IMG/VR virus record: IMGVR_UViG_3300019487_000043
Location: 1-47,158 of that record
Origin: a virus
DNA length: 47,158 bases
Reading direction: 5' to 3' (one strand)
Under the pieces are notes generated by a model, which made no database searches, was not told where the DNA came from, and saw only the letters and a list, made by a program, of their open reading frames with translations. The translations under genes were made by a program, and so were the position numbers. Shown here one piece after another: positions 1-6,477 of this stretch (its first letter is position 1; each line of letters opens with the position of its first letter).

Positions 1-135
1 AGTGAGGAACTGAGGAGCCAGCTTCGGGGCCTTGTCGGAGTCGTGGACCTGACTGAGCCCACCGTGGTTTCGACTAGATCCGGTTCGACGACGGTCAAAA
101 CCGAGATCGCTCTTCTTCTCAGCACGCCATCCTGA
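1..135 (+). CDS. 3' end of an unrecognised gene (5' truncated by window edge)
   Basis: Frame 1 is open from base 1 to a TGA at 133-135, giving about 44 codons with a natural-looking protein C-terminus (begins SEELRSQLRGLV, ends ALLLSTPS). I do not recognise the product. Its style (an Arg/Leu-rich helix followed by a Thr/Val/Ser tail) resembles the missing C-terminal half of the small protein that starts at 47001 and runs off the other edge. The frames do not join exactly if the two edges are abutted. No function is assigned. Confidence 0.4.
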   Translation, partial: SEELRSQLRGLVGVVDLTEPTVVSTRSGSTTVKTEIALLLSTPS

Positions 136-156
136 TCGTGAGGTTCTGCCGCTCGC

Positions 157-193
157 CGGGCGGCCAGCGCGTCACTGTACCGGCGGCGTGATC
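157..193. repeat. 37-bp direct repeat, copy 1 (abuts tRNA 3' end)
   Basis: Bases 157-193 are identical to 1192-1228, a perfect 37-bp match 1,035 bp apart. The right end of this copy is the discriminator base of the UCA tRNA at 193-286. The other copy spans the stop of the lipoprotein gene and the GTG start of the next late gene. In this copy, after the shared GTGACGCGCTGGCCGCC (minus strand), the frame diverges and stops quickly. A repeat ending exactly at a tRNA 3' end suggests an attachment-site-like or recombination scar. This is an inference. Confidence 0.75.
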
Positions 194-286
194 GGGGAGG
201 AAGGGATTTGAGCCCCTGGGCGGTGGGATGAGCACCGTCTCCCGATTTGAAGTCGGGCGCCTTTGACCGGACTCGGCCACCTCCCC
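193..286 (-). tRNA. Class-II tRNA with UCA anticodon (serine-type opal suppressor, or tRNA-Sec-like)
   Basis: Read on the minus strand it folds as a 94-nt class-II tRNA: acceptor GGGGAGG/CCTCCCC (7 bp), U8-G9, a 3-bp D stem GCC/GGC, anticodon stem CCCGA/TCGGG with loop CTTCAAA (anticodon UCA), a long variable arm with CGGTG/CACCG stem, T stem AGGGG/CCCTT with one G-U pair, and discriminator G73. No CCA is encoded. Canonical bacterial tRNA-Sec has an 8+5 bp acceptor/T helix and a 6-bp D stem. This one has 7+5 and 3 bp, and it keeps C11-G24 and G73, so it looks like tRNA-Ser with its anticodon changed to read UGA. T-loop position 54 is C instead of T. It could be a host selC-like gene, a degenerate tRNA, or a phage suppressor. 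Confidence 0.75.
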
Positions 287-296
287 GCCAAACCTA

Positions 297-328
297 TAGG
301 ACCCCCGGTTCACTGGACCGGGGTCCTA
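297..328. terminator. Hairpin between tRNA and orf 360
   Basis: AGGACCCC at 299-306 pairs with GGGGTCCT at 321-328, and the stem extends inward through CGGT/ACCG with one bulged C and a TCACTGG loop. There is no clear T tract on either side. It lies between the start of the leftward tRNA and the rightward gene at 360, so it may insulate the two units or be a leader structure. Confidence 0.45.
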
Positions 329-359
329 TGAGAACATTGAAGGGAGGAGGGGGCCTGCG

Positions 360-764
360 ATGACGACTTCGAAGGCTTATCACCCCGACGCAGTCGCGTT
401 ACTGCCGAGCCCCCAAAAGCTCGTGGAGAAGATGGTCTTGTTTTCACCCGATCTCCCCATGGATCAGGTCGTCGCGCCTGAATTCTTGACGATCCAGGGC
501 GGCACGGTCATCCCAGGAGACCCGGGGCTCGTCCTAACAGAGGATGTGTACGCCTCAGTCGAGTGGAGCAAGGAGGGCGTGCTCATCAGCTCCGTGCTCT
601 TCGATGAGGAAGGGTACGGCTGGACATACGAAGAAGCATGGGATGATTTCCTTTCGTCGCTCAGGGACCGGCGCGATTCTCTGGCAAAGAGAGCGGAGCG
701 CCTCTCTCCGGCGGATCAGGGAGTGCTGGATAAGCTGCGACGTGTGATTGCCCCGATTTCGTGA
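360..764 (+). CDS. Small acidic protein, unknown function (moron/host-type)
   Basis: 134 residues with a good Shine-Dalgarno (GGGAGGAGGG about 8 nt before ATG). The middle holds a beta-rich stretch (YASVEWSKEGVLISSVLFDEEG) followed by an aromatic acidic patch and a long charged helix near the C-terminus (SLRDRRDSLAKRAERL). That layout resembles small HicB-like or antitoxin-like proteins, but I see no diagnostic motif and assign no function. It is the only rightward gene at this end. Its 3' 100 bp overlap the end of the leftward late operon (661-927), a convergent arrangement typical of a moron or of flanking DNA beyond the late genes. Confidence 0.7.
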   Translation: MTTSKAYHPDAVALLPSPQKLVEKMVLFSPDLPMDQVVAPEFLTIQGGTVIPGDPGLVLTEDVYASVEWSKEGVLISSVLFDEEGYGWTYEEAWDDFLSSLRDRRDSLAKRAERLSPADQGVLDKLRRVIAPIS

Positions 765-927
765 CGGTCGGCGAGGCAGACCACGCGCTGACCAAAAAGG
801 GCAAAGCACTCGACCAGCCGGCTGGACGCGTGGGGGAGGTGCCGCGCGTCGGCCTGTCGGGCATCGGATGATGAGCGCAGTCCGACTCGTCCCTGATCTG
901 GAGCCCGCAGGAGGCGCAGAGGGTCAC
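661..927 (-). CDS. Small Cys/His-rich protein at the end of the late operon
   Basis: 88 residues from a GTG whose first bases overlap the TGA of the upstream gene (GTGA), so translation is coupled. The N-terminus carries C-x2-C followed by C-x-H-H (LCASCGLQIRDESDCAHH), a plausible zinc-binding knuckle like that of small phage zinc-ribbon proteins. The C-terminal half is Pro/Ser/Arg-rich and may be out of frame or poorly conserved. It runs 100 bp into the convergent gene at 360-764, so the true 3' end is uncertain. Confidence 0.45.
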   Translation of the reverse strand: MTLCASCGLQIRDESDCAHHPMPDRPTRGTSPTRPAGWSSALPFLVSAWSASPTVTKSGQSHVAAYPALPDPPERGAPLSLPENRAGP

Positions 928-1022
928 GATCCGCACTCCCCGCGTATGACATAGCCGGCGACTGCGCCCACGGCGAACACGACGGCAGCCAGGGCCAGCA
1001 GGGGGCCGTCTGGCAGGCACAT
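924..1022 (-). CDS. Tiny single-span membrane protein
   Basis: 32 residues: a short polar head, one hydrophobic helix (LLALAAVVFAVGAVAGYVI), then a cationic/Cys tail. The ATG overlaps the upstream TGA (TGATG) and its own TGA overlaps the next GTG, so it sits in an unbroken translational chain. Its place among late exported proteins suggests a role at the envelope during lysis, but no family is recognised. Confidence 0.55.
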   Translation of the reverse strand: MCLPDGPLLALAAVVFAVGAVAGYVIRGECGS

Positions 1023-1210
1023 CACCCGACGTCCTCCGTCCGAGGCCGAGCCACGAGCAGCGAGTCATGGATCAGGTACACGGGGACCACCCGGCCGCCG
1101 AGCCGCTCCGCGTTGGCCCGGGCCGTCGCCTCCCGCATGAGGATGCGATGCCCGTACAGGCGCCGACCGATCCGCACGACATACCCGACGGCGGGCGGCC
1201 AGCGCGTCAC
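1022..1210 (-). CDS. Small basic late protein, unknown
   Basis: 62 residues from a GTG overlapping the upstream stop (GTGA). Arg-rich throughout, with HRILMREATARANAERLGGR in the middle. The first codons lie inside repeat copy 2 (1192-1228), so the same start-codon region also exists next to the tRNA at 157-193, where the frame is broken. A longer in-frame start further upstream is unlikely because it would overlap the lipoprotein gene extensively. Function unknown. Confidence 0.55.
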   Translation of the reverse strand: MTRWPPAVGYVVRIGRRLYGHRILMREATARANAERLGGRVVPVYLIHDSLLVARPRTEDVG

Positions 1211-1228
1211 TGTACCGGCGGCGTGATC
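1192..1228. repeat. 37-bp direct repeat, copy 2 (late-gene junction)
   Basis: Identical to 157-193. This copy contains the last six codons and stop of the lipoprotein gene (1207-1737) and the GTG start and first codons of the next gene, so here it is coding sequence. The copy next to the tRNA is therefore more likely the derived one. Confidence 0.75.
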
Positions 1229-1737
1229 TCGTGCAACCGCTCGCACGCTCGGTCCGTCTCCTCCTGCATCCGCACCCATGCTCTGTCCCGCTCCTCTGGC
1301 GTCTCCTGACGAGAGCGCCACCAGTCGAGGAGCACCGCGAACAAGGCCCGCGCGGCTGGCTCAGCCAGGGCCGCCGCGGGGAAGAATCGACCGCGGCGGC
1401 GATCGTCCGCGCAGAACTCCTCCTTGGCCTGACGCACGTGCCCGAGCTTGGCCGTCGACTCCTGGCCCAGGCCTTCGAACGCTGACGGCGCGGCCACGTT
1501 GGAGCGCACGCAGATCCCCTCCGCCCACTCCTGGAGGTGGACCACTGCACCCGACCACTTCTCCGCGCTCCCCTTACCGATGCGCTTGGCCTGGTAGGCC
1601 TCGATGCACTCGGCGTTGGCGCGTTGGGATTCGAGGGCGAGCTGGGCCAGCGCGTTGACGGAGTATGACTTCTGCTCGCGGGCATTGGCACATCCGACGA
1701 GCAGGAGTAACGGGATCACGATCCCGAACCGCATCAT
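1207..1737 (-). CDS. Late-operon lipoprotein
   Basis: 176 residues. The N-terminus MMRFGIVIPLLLLVGC is a signal peptide ending in a lipobox (LVGC), so Cys16 should be lipidated and the protein anchored in the envelope. The remainder is helical and charged, with five further Cys. Position and a lipidated helical architecture would suit a lysis accessory such as an outer-membrane spanin subunit, but it is long for an o-spanin and no family is recognised. The start is set by the ATGA overlap with the gene upstream. Its 3' end lies in the 37-bp repeat. Confidence 0.7.
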   Translation of the reverse strand: MMRFGIVIPLLLLVGCANAREQKSYSVNALAQLALESQRANAECIEAYQAKRIGKGSAEKWSGAVVHLQEWAEGICVRSNVAAPSAFEGLGQESTAKLGHVRQAKEEFCADDRRRGRFFPAAALAEPAARALFAVLLDWWRSRQETPEERDRAWVRMQEETDRACERLHEITPPVQ

Positions 1738-1859
1738 CGCCTCCATCCCCACCACAGCAGCGTGGCGAGCGCGATGGCCACCGCCCCCACCGTGGCGAGG
1801 CCCACGTACCAGAGGAGATCCACGACCATGAGGTAGTAGTACAGTCCCTCGAGGATCAT
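1734..1859 (-). CDS. Tiny membrane protein (41 aa)
   Basis: Begins MILEGLYYYLMVV and is hydrophobic almost throughout (LLWYVGLATVGAVAIALATL), ending WWGWRR. One or two membrane spans are likely. ATGA overlaps at both ends bind it to its neighbours. It is a candidate holin or lysis-timing peptide by size and location only. Confidence 0.6.
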   Translation of the reverse strand: MILEGLYYYLMVVDLLWYVGLATVGAVAIALATLLWWGWRR

Positions 1860-2038
1860 CGGTGCCCATCGCGGGGAATCCGGATCATCCCGCAGAGATC
1901 GATCGATCCGTCGGGTAGGCGGCACACCTCGCACGGCGCCCCGCCAACCCAATAGATGTGACACTGCACCGTCGGCAACGGCGGCCGCGAGAGCGCCACG
2001 GGGGCGAGCGCGAGAACGGCGAGTATCAGCGTCCGCAT
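1856..2038 (-). CDS. Small exported Cys-rich protein
   Basis: 60 residues with a clear signal peptide (MRTLILAVLALAPVALS) followed by a short mature part containing four Cys (C26, C36, C39, C49), which could form disulfides in the periplasm. The stop overlaps the next start (ATGA). No family recognised. Confidence 0.6.
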   Translation of the reverse strand: MRTLILAVLALAPVALSRPPLPTVQCHIYWVGGAPCEVCRLPDGSIDLCGMIRIPRDGHR

Positions 2039-2040
2039 GG

Positions 2041-2445
2041 CTAGCGGTACTCGATGAAGGCCCAGATCTCGTAGGTGTGGGGCGGGAAACACGTGTGCAC
2101 GAGCTTGATCCGCTCACCCGGTTGCAGCACCAGAGGGGTGCGATCTGTCTCGAACGCCGAGGGGCCGACGGTTGCGTTGAGATGCGCCCACGCCAGGAAA
2201 AATCCGTCGTGCGCCCTAGAGAGATACGCCCACTGCCAGCCGTGGCCGCTCATGAGAATACGATTCGTGACCAGAGTGACCGGAGCGCCCGTCGTATTGG
2301 TGTAGACGGGGACATCGGTATGGATAGTCCCGTCGCACGGCCCGTTGTGCGGGACGCGTACCTGCTTGAGCTCCGGTTCCGCGCAGGCCGCGCTGACGAT
2401 GCCGACCACGAGAATCAAGGCCACGACGAATTCACGAACAATCAT
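2041..2445 (-). CDS. Exported beta-rich protein, unknown
   Basis: 134 residues from the ATG at 2445, which has the best ribosome site (AAAGGGG six bases upstream). A signal peptide (IVREFVVALILVVGIVSAACA) precedes a domain with strand-like segments and a C-terminal EIWAFIEYR. The frame stays open upstream to a GTG at 2604. That extension would add two hydrophobic segments (TGLGIALIYVGMW and GTGCLLAALLL). Further upstream, across an in-frame UGA, it joins a 15-codon ATG-initiated segment (see findings). Whether the extension is translated is unresolved. Confidence 0.6.
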   Translation of the reverse strand: MIVREFVVALILVVGIVSAACAEPELKQVRVPHNGPCDGTIHTDVPVYTNTTGAPVTLVTNRILMSGHGWQWAYLSRAHDGFFLAWAHLNATVGPSAFETDRTPLVLQPGERIKLVHTCFPPHTYEIWAFIEYR

Positions 2446-2658
2446 ACAAACCCCTTTCTGGGTGAGGAGCAGGGCCGCCAAGAGGCAGCCCGTGCCCATG
2501 ATTCGCTTCGCCAGTTTCACGCCGAGCTGCGCCTTGTCAGCGAGCCACATCCCGACGTAGATCAGGGCGATGCCCAGCCCCGTCCCGCGTCGCCCCTGTT
2601 CCACTCGCCGTCACCGGCAGATCAGCACGTAGACCGCGGTGCCCGCCCGCACGTGCAT

Positions 2659-3141
2659 CTATCCCCGTCCTGTGAGGTGCTTGTACAGCGGATGGAACGG
2701 GGCACCGGCTGGAGCCGCGTACCCGTCGTTCGGTGTCAGCGGGGCCGCGTAGCTGATGTACCCCCCGTGTGTCACTTGCACGACGTACTGGTGCTGCGCG
2801 TCCAATGGCCACGCAAAGAAATTCCAGAATATTTGACGTGACAGCATCTCGCCGGTCGGGTCGTCATTCATTTCGGAGCCCGGAGGCGGGTCCGGCAGCG
2901 CGACGAGTTGCCAGGGATTGCCGGCCTTGTCCGGTCCCAGCGCGAATGGCCAGTAGCCTTCGCCGCCAGCCCCCAAGCCGCCTGGCTTGCTCGGGTCAGG
3001 GGGCACGAAGAACTGAGACGGGTCGTTGTACAGGTAGACGCATCCGCGCCACTTGCTCCCTGGCGTGGTCACGATCTGCACGGGCTGCCCGAGCCAGGTC
3101 GCCCCGATCTTGTATCTGGTGTAGTTCACGAGTCCCCACAT
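2659..3141 (-). CDS. Late structural-type protein, unknown
   Basis: 160 residues with AGGAGG seven bases before ATG. Starts MWGLVNYTRYKIGATWLGQP and is rich in Tyr, Trp, Pro and Gly. It reads like a soluble beta-rich phage protein, with no signal peptide. It is transcribed after an intrinsic terminator (3191-3227) and a (GA)10 tract, so it may have its own expression level relative to the tail genes upstream. An in-frame upstream start would translate the GA tract as Arg-Glu repeats and is less likely. Confidence 0.65.
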   Translation of the reverse strand: MWGLVNYTRYKIGATWLGQPVQIVTTPGSKWRGCVYLYNDPSQFFVPPDPSKPGGLGAGGEGYWPFALGPDKAGNPWQLVALPDPPPGSEMNDDPTGEMLSRQIFWNFFAWPLDAQHQYVVQVTHGGYISYAAPLTPNDGYAAPAGAPFHPLYKHLTGRG

Positions 3142-3158
3142 GGCTGATCCTCCTTTTC

Positions 3159-3178
3159 CTCTCTCTCTCTCTCTCTCT
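3159..3178. repeat. (CT)10 dinucleotide tract in the 5' leader
   Basis: Ten CT units on the plus strand (GA on the transcribed strand) lie 10 bases upstream of the AGGAGG of the gene at 2659-3141. Such tracts change length by slippage. Here a length change would alter leader spacing, and also the frame of the optional upstream start. It is the only long perfect dinucleotide run I see in the window. Confidence 0.85.
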
Positions 3179-3190
3179 TCGTCGCCCAAA

Positions 3191-3227
3191 GAAAAAGGCC
3201 CGGCACCCCGCTAGCGGTGTCGGGCCT
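3191..3227 (-). terminator. Intrinsic terminator, leftward transcription
   Basis: On the minus strand AGGCCCGACACC (3227-3216) pairs with GGTGCCGGGCCT (3207-3196), with one G-U type pair and an 8-nt loop, followed directly by TTTTT. This is a textbook intrinsic terminator for the tail operon coming from the right. The gene at 2659-3141 and the small envelope genes beyond it are then expressed by readthrough or from an unseen promoter. Confidence 0.8.
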
Positions 3228-3289
3228 CTCTCTTCTGGTGGGCCGTCGCGGTTCATGACGCCGCGACGGTGGGCGAGCTCGTGGTTAGG

Positions 3290-3601
3290 TCATGGTCGAT
3301 ACACCCTGATGATGTCGGGAGCGCCGTTTGGGAAAAAGAACACCGCGCCCCCCTGCGTGATCTGCCAACGGATCGTGTAGGTGCCGACGGTGAAATCGGC
3401 CGCGTCTGGCGTGTACCGGACCTTCCACGTCGCGGCATCGACGATGGCGGAATCCCCCGTCACGTCCACGACGATCCCGTTCGCGTCCTTGATGATCGGC
3501 TCAATAGTCCCGGTGAGCGGTTGACTCGGCGCCGCGCCGTCGTTGAGAAGGAGCCACTCCAGCGGCTCCGTCCAGCCCTCGACGATCTCGGTCACCGCCA
3601 T
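3290..3601 (-). CDS. Small tail/baseplate-type beta-sandwich protein
   Basis: 103 residues, largely alternating strands (GTIEPIIKDANGIVVDVTGD, TWKVRYTPDAADFTVGTYTI, AVFFFPNGAPDIIRVYRP), in the manner of the Ig-like N-terminal domains of phage baseplate and fibre proteins. Its ATG overlaps the TGA of the repeat-rich tail protein upstream (TGATG), so the two are made together. Role in the tail tip is inferred from position. Confidence 0.65.
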   Translation of the reverse strand: MAVTEIVEGWTEPLEWLLLNDGAAPSQPLTGTIEPIIKDANGIVVDVTGDSAIVDAATWKVRYTPDAADFTVGTYTIRWQITQGGAVFFFPNGAPDIIRVYRP

Positions 3602-4680
3602 CAGGCCCCCTCCGTCGTACGCGTGGGTTGCAAGTGCCGGGACGATCGGACGGGCGCCAGTGCCGATGTCTGCCGTGACACGCCCAGAGCACGGATCGTC
3701 GTGATATGGATGTCTGGCGTGAGATCCCCCTTGACTCCATTCGCCGTCGCCATACCAGTTGAAGACGCTACCGCTGCGGCAACGGACTGTCCATCGCCGA
3801 GCGCCGCCGCGACTCCAGACGCAGAGTAGACCGACTCAGCGACGCTCGCCCCGACCGCCGACGCTGCAGCGGAGCCCGACGCCTGTCCGCTCGATCCTCC
3901 CGTATCTCCGACTGCGGCAGCGGTGGCGACACCAGCAGAGGACGCCACCGCCGACGAGATCTGCGATCCGATTCCGGACGCGGCTCCGGTCCCGGAGACC
4001 GTCGCCACGCTCTCGGCGACGGATGCCCCAATGCCGGACACGGAGGCGACGCCATCGCTCGAGGCGACCCCAACAGAATCGCTGATGCCCGTCGCGGCCC
4101 CGATCCCAGAGGACGACGCGACCGCCTCAGCAGTGGAGACACCTACACCGGCGCCAGCGCCTACACCGGCCGCACCTCCAACAGCTTCAGCGACAGAGGC
4201 GCCGACGCCAGTCGCCGTCGCCACACCGTCACTACTTCCGACTCCATCCCCTGCCGAGACGGCTTGGGCCGTCGCCACACCAGAAGACGACGTGACGCTC
4301 TCGGCGATGCTAGCTCCAGAGGCTTGGCCCGTCGCAGCCCCAGCGGATTCTCCCGCCGCCGTGGCCGTGCTGACTCCTGTCGCACTGACGCTCGCCGCTC
4401 CATCCGAGGAGGCCACGCCAGACGCGAGAGCGTGACCGATACCCGTCGCAGTCCCGACCCCATCCGATGTGGCGATGGCGGTCGATATCGCCGCCCCATC
4501 GGCCGTGGCGGTGCCGACTCCATCACTTGACGCTACGGCGGCCGCCAGGGCGGCGCCGACCGCCAGCACCGTCGCGGTGCCAGCGGTCGACCCGATCGCC
4601 TCGACGATGCCACTCGCGGACGGCACCCAGACGGACAGCCGCCGCGAGAACGGATAGCGCCGGAAGACTCCGTACGCCAT
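3601..4680 (-). CDS. Repeat-rich Ala/Ser/Gly/Val tail-fibre-like protein
   Basis: 359 residues. After a short unique N-terminus (MAYGVFRRYPFSRRLSVWVP), residues of about 20-310 consist of degenerate units near 20 residues long, roughly AxVASSxGVATAxGVGxSVA. Composition is almost only Ala, Ser, Gly, Val and Thr. Regular spacing of small residues suggests a beta-solenoid or extended fibre. The last about 40 residues are again unique. Located between other tail-tip genes, it is a good candidate for a surface-exposed fibre. Repeats in both DNA and protein make it prone to length change by recombination. Confidence 0.7.
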   Translation of the reverse strand: MAYGVFRRYPFSRRLSVWVPSASGIVEAIGSTAGTATVLAVGAALAAAVASSDGVGTATADGAAISTAIATSDGVGTATGIGHALASGVASSDGAASVSATGVSTATAAGESAGAATGQASGASIAESVTSSSGVATAQAVSAGDGVGSSDGVATATGVGASVAEAVGGAAGVGAGAGVGVSTAEAVASSSGIGAATGISDSVGVASSDGVASVSGIGASVAESVATVSGTGAASGIGSQISSAVASSAGVATAAAVGDTGGSSGQASGSAAASAVGASVAESVYSASGVAAALGDGQSVAAAVASSTGMATANGVKGDLTPDIHITTIRALGVSRQTSALAPVRSSRHLQPTRTTEGA

Positions 4681-4691
4681 AGACCTAATCG

Positions 4692-5120
4692 TTAGTCCTC
4701 AGTGACCGTGCTCGCCGTCGTGAGTTTCGGTGTCACGCCATTGCCGCACACAATGTTTGGCGTGATCGTGCCCTTGTACAGGACCTTCCCGGCGCCAGAG
4801 GCAGCCGTGCCGACGGCCCAGTGCGTCGCCGTACCACTGCCTCCAGTCCCGGCCGGGAACGTGATGTCCGCCGCAGGCGATACGCTGTTATTCGTTACCG
4901 TCCAGCCGCCCGACGTTCGGGCCACGGCGACGCGCGCGTAACTGGTATAGGCGATTTCGTTCGTGGTCTGGTCGCCCGCCTCACCCACGTCAGCCGTGTG
5001 CAGACTCACATAGAGATTGGTGAGTGGCGACGAGGCCGCGTTGTCCGCAATGTTCGCAATCGCGGTCGCGTTAAAGATCAGCTTCAGCAGGTCATTCTCG
5101 AACGTGTTGCCCTTGCTCAT
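4692..5120 (-). CDS. Tail-fibre-type phage protein
   Basis: 142 residues. The opening (FENDLLKLIFNATAIANIAD, then NLYVSLHTADVGEAGDQTTNE) matches my recollection of a common family of phage structural proteins with an N-terminal NxxATxxxxIADNA and SLHTADPG signature, usually annotated as tail fibre or hypothetical. The C-terminal half is beta-rich (WTVTNNSVSPAADITFP, KVLYKGTITPNIVC). ATG follows GGGAGGGG. Precise place in the virion unknown. Confidence 0.7.
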   Translation of the reverse strand: MSKGNTFENDLLKLIFNATAIANIADNAASSPLTNLYVSLHTADVGEAGDQTTNEIAYTSYARVAVARTSGGWTVTNNSVSPAADITFPAGTGGSGTATHWAVGTAASGAGKVLYKGTITPNIVCGNGVTPKLTTASTVTED

Positions 5121-5134
5121 CTCACCCCTCCCTG

Positions 5135-5611
5135 TTACCCGATCACCTCGAGCACGATTTGTCCGCCGATGGTCACCGAGTCAGCCGGCGCCCCTACGAG
5201 TTCCAGCGTCGCCCGCGTGGACGGTGGAATCCACAGACGTGTTTCCGGCGTGAAGATCATCTCGAACGGAATTCGGACGTTCCAGTCCCACACCCCATGT
5301 GTCACGATGGTTCCCGCGCTCGCCTTCGTCGTATTGAACGTCTCGATCGTCATGCCGTGCGCGGCATCGCCGATCAGACGCGGAATCGGCGTGACGCCCG
5401 TATTCCCGCCCGATCCGCTCGTCGTCTGGCCCGATTTCCACGCGAGCTGGAGCATCTCCTCCTCTGCGTCCTTCACTTCGGTCGACTGCGAGAGCTCGAT
5501 GGCGTGGATGCAGCACACGTGTGTCGCCGCGGTCAGGATCTCGGCGAGATCAACGGCGGCCGTCACCGCTGTTCGTGCGAGCGGGAGTGCGTAGATTCTG
5601 CCCATGGTCAT
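5135..5611 (-). CDS. Tail protein, unknown
   Basis: 158 residues (MTMGRIYALPLARTAVTAAVDLAE) with the ATG overlapping the upstream TGA. Mixed alpha/beta with a Gly-rich loop (SGSGGNTGVTPIPRL) and a strand-rich C-terminus. Longer in-frame starts would run back into the upstream gene and are rejected. Function is inferred from its position only. Confidence 0.65.
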   Translation of the reverse strand: MTMGRIYALPLARTAVTAAVDLAEILTAATHVCCIHAIELSQSTEVKDAEEEMLQLAWKSGQTTSGSGGNTGVTPIPRLIGDAAHGMTIETFNTTKASAGTIVTHGVWDWNVRIPFEMIFTPETRLWIPPSTRATLELVGAPADSVTIGGQIVLEVIG

Positions 5612-6330
5612 CACCTCACGAGGAGTGCCCGCCTCGGGCCGGGCGGAATTGGCGGAAAACTCACGGGGGCGGCACCCGTCGAAGGCTTGAACGAATGCGT
5701 CTGGGCGGCCCAATCGTGGGTGGATAGCAATGTCCATGAGAAGGTGTAACTCGTGGCGGTCGTGACGATGCGAAAACAGGCGTTATGACATTGATTGGCG
5801 GAGTTCGACTCGTTCTCGCCGATCTGCGTCTGGCCCGTGCCCGTTGGAGTAATCGCGCCCGTGCTGCCTTCATGAGACGTCACGCCGACGATCAGCGCGT
5901 CTGCAGCGACCGTCGTCAGGCTGTCCGAGGACGTGGATGACAGGCCAGTGGAGGTTCCCCCATCGACATCGGCTGGCGACGCATCCTGTCCGGCGAATTC
6001 GTCAATGGAGAACGAGAGGTCCGCTGACGAGCCCGTGGGGTTCACGGTGACCGTGCATGCTCCACCACTCGGGGCTACTCCATACGCGAGGAATGTGCGC
6101 CACGTCATCCCCGGCGGGACTGTGCCCACGACCACAGTGTAGGAGGTGCTACGAGTATCGGTCACCGTCGCTCCGGTCGGTGCAGCTCCAGATGCCCACA
6201 TGGCCCCGGCGACGATCAGCAGGCTCCCCGACGTGACGTTACCGGGAAAGGCTAAGCTCGCAGAGTCTACGCCGCTATTGTTCCCCGTCGCTGCTCTCTG
6301 GCTCCCGCTCCCGACTTCAGTGATCGCCAC
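5611..6330 (-). CDS. Tail-tip lectin-like protein
   Basis: 239 residues from GTG at 6330, with a purine-rich ribosome site. Ser/Thr/Gly-rich and all-beta in style (SGSLLIVAGAMWASGAAPTG, SYTFSWTLLSTHDWAAQTHS). Proteins of this style occur in phages as receptor-facing tail components. No catalytic motif is seen. Confidence 0.6.
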   Translation of the reverse strand: MAITEVGSGSQRAATGNNSGVDSASLAFPGNVTSGSLLIVAGAMWASGAAPTGATVTDTRSTSYTVVVGTVPPGMTWRTFLAYGVAPSGGACTVTVNPTGSSADLSFSIDEFAGQDASPADVDGGTSTGLSSTSSDSLTTVAADALIVGVTSHEGSTGAITPTGTGQTQIGENESNSANQCHNACFRIVTTATSYTFSWTLLSTHDWAAQTHSFKPSTGAAPVSFPPIPPGPRRALLVR

Positions 6331-6477
6331 GCCTTCGACCCCCCTTCCCCCCGTCCGTGCCGGTGACAAACGTCGCCGCCACGTACGCTTGTCTCCGCGA
6401 TGCCAGAACCATCACTCCACTGTCCAGACGCAGATCCACCCGTCGAGGAGTGGACCCGCCACCCCGAGGGGGCGCAC

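Noticed and set aside
193-286. Calling the UCA tRNA a standard tRNA-Sec
   Set aside because: Its acceptor/T helix is 7+5 and its D stem is 3 bp, unlike bacterial tRNA-Sec; kept as an alternative only, and no selA, selB or SECIS-like context is visible.
119-313. Leftward ORF of 64 codons over the tRNA
   Set aside because: It only translates the tRNA gene and the repeat; no start signal.
1022-1321. N-terminally extended form of the small basic late gene
   Set aside because: The extension overlaps the 3' end of the lipoprotein gene by more than 100 bp; the GTGA-coupled start is the operon norm.
3601-4680. CRISPR array or diversity-generating repeat because of regular repeats
   Set aside because: Repeats are degenerate, coding and in frame; no spacer/repeat alternation, no cas or reverse-transcriptase gene anywhere in the window.
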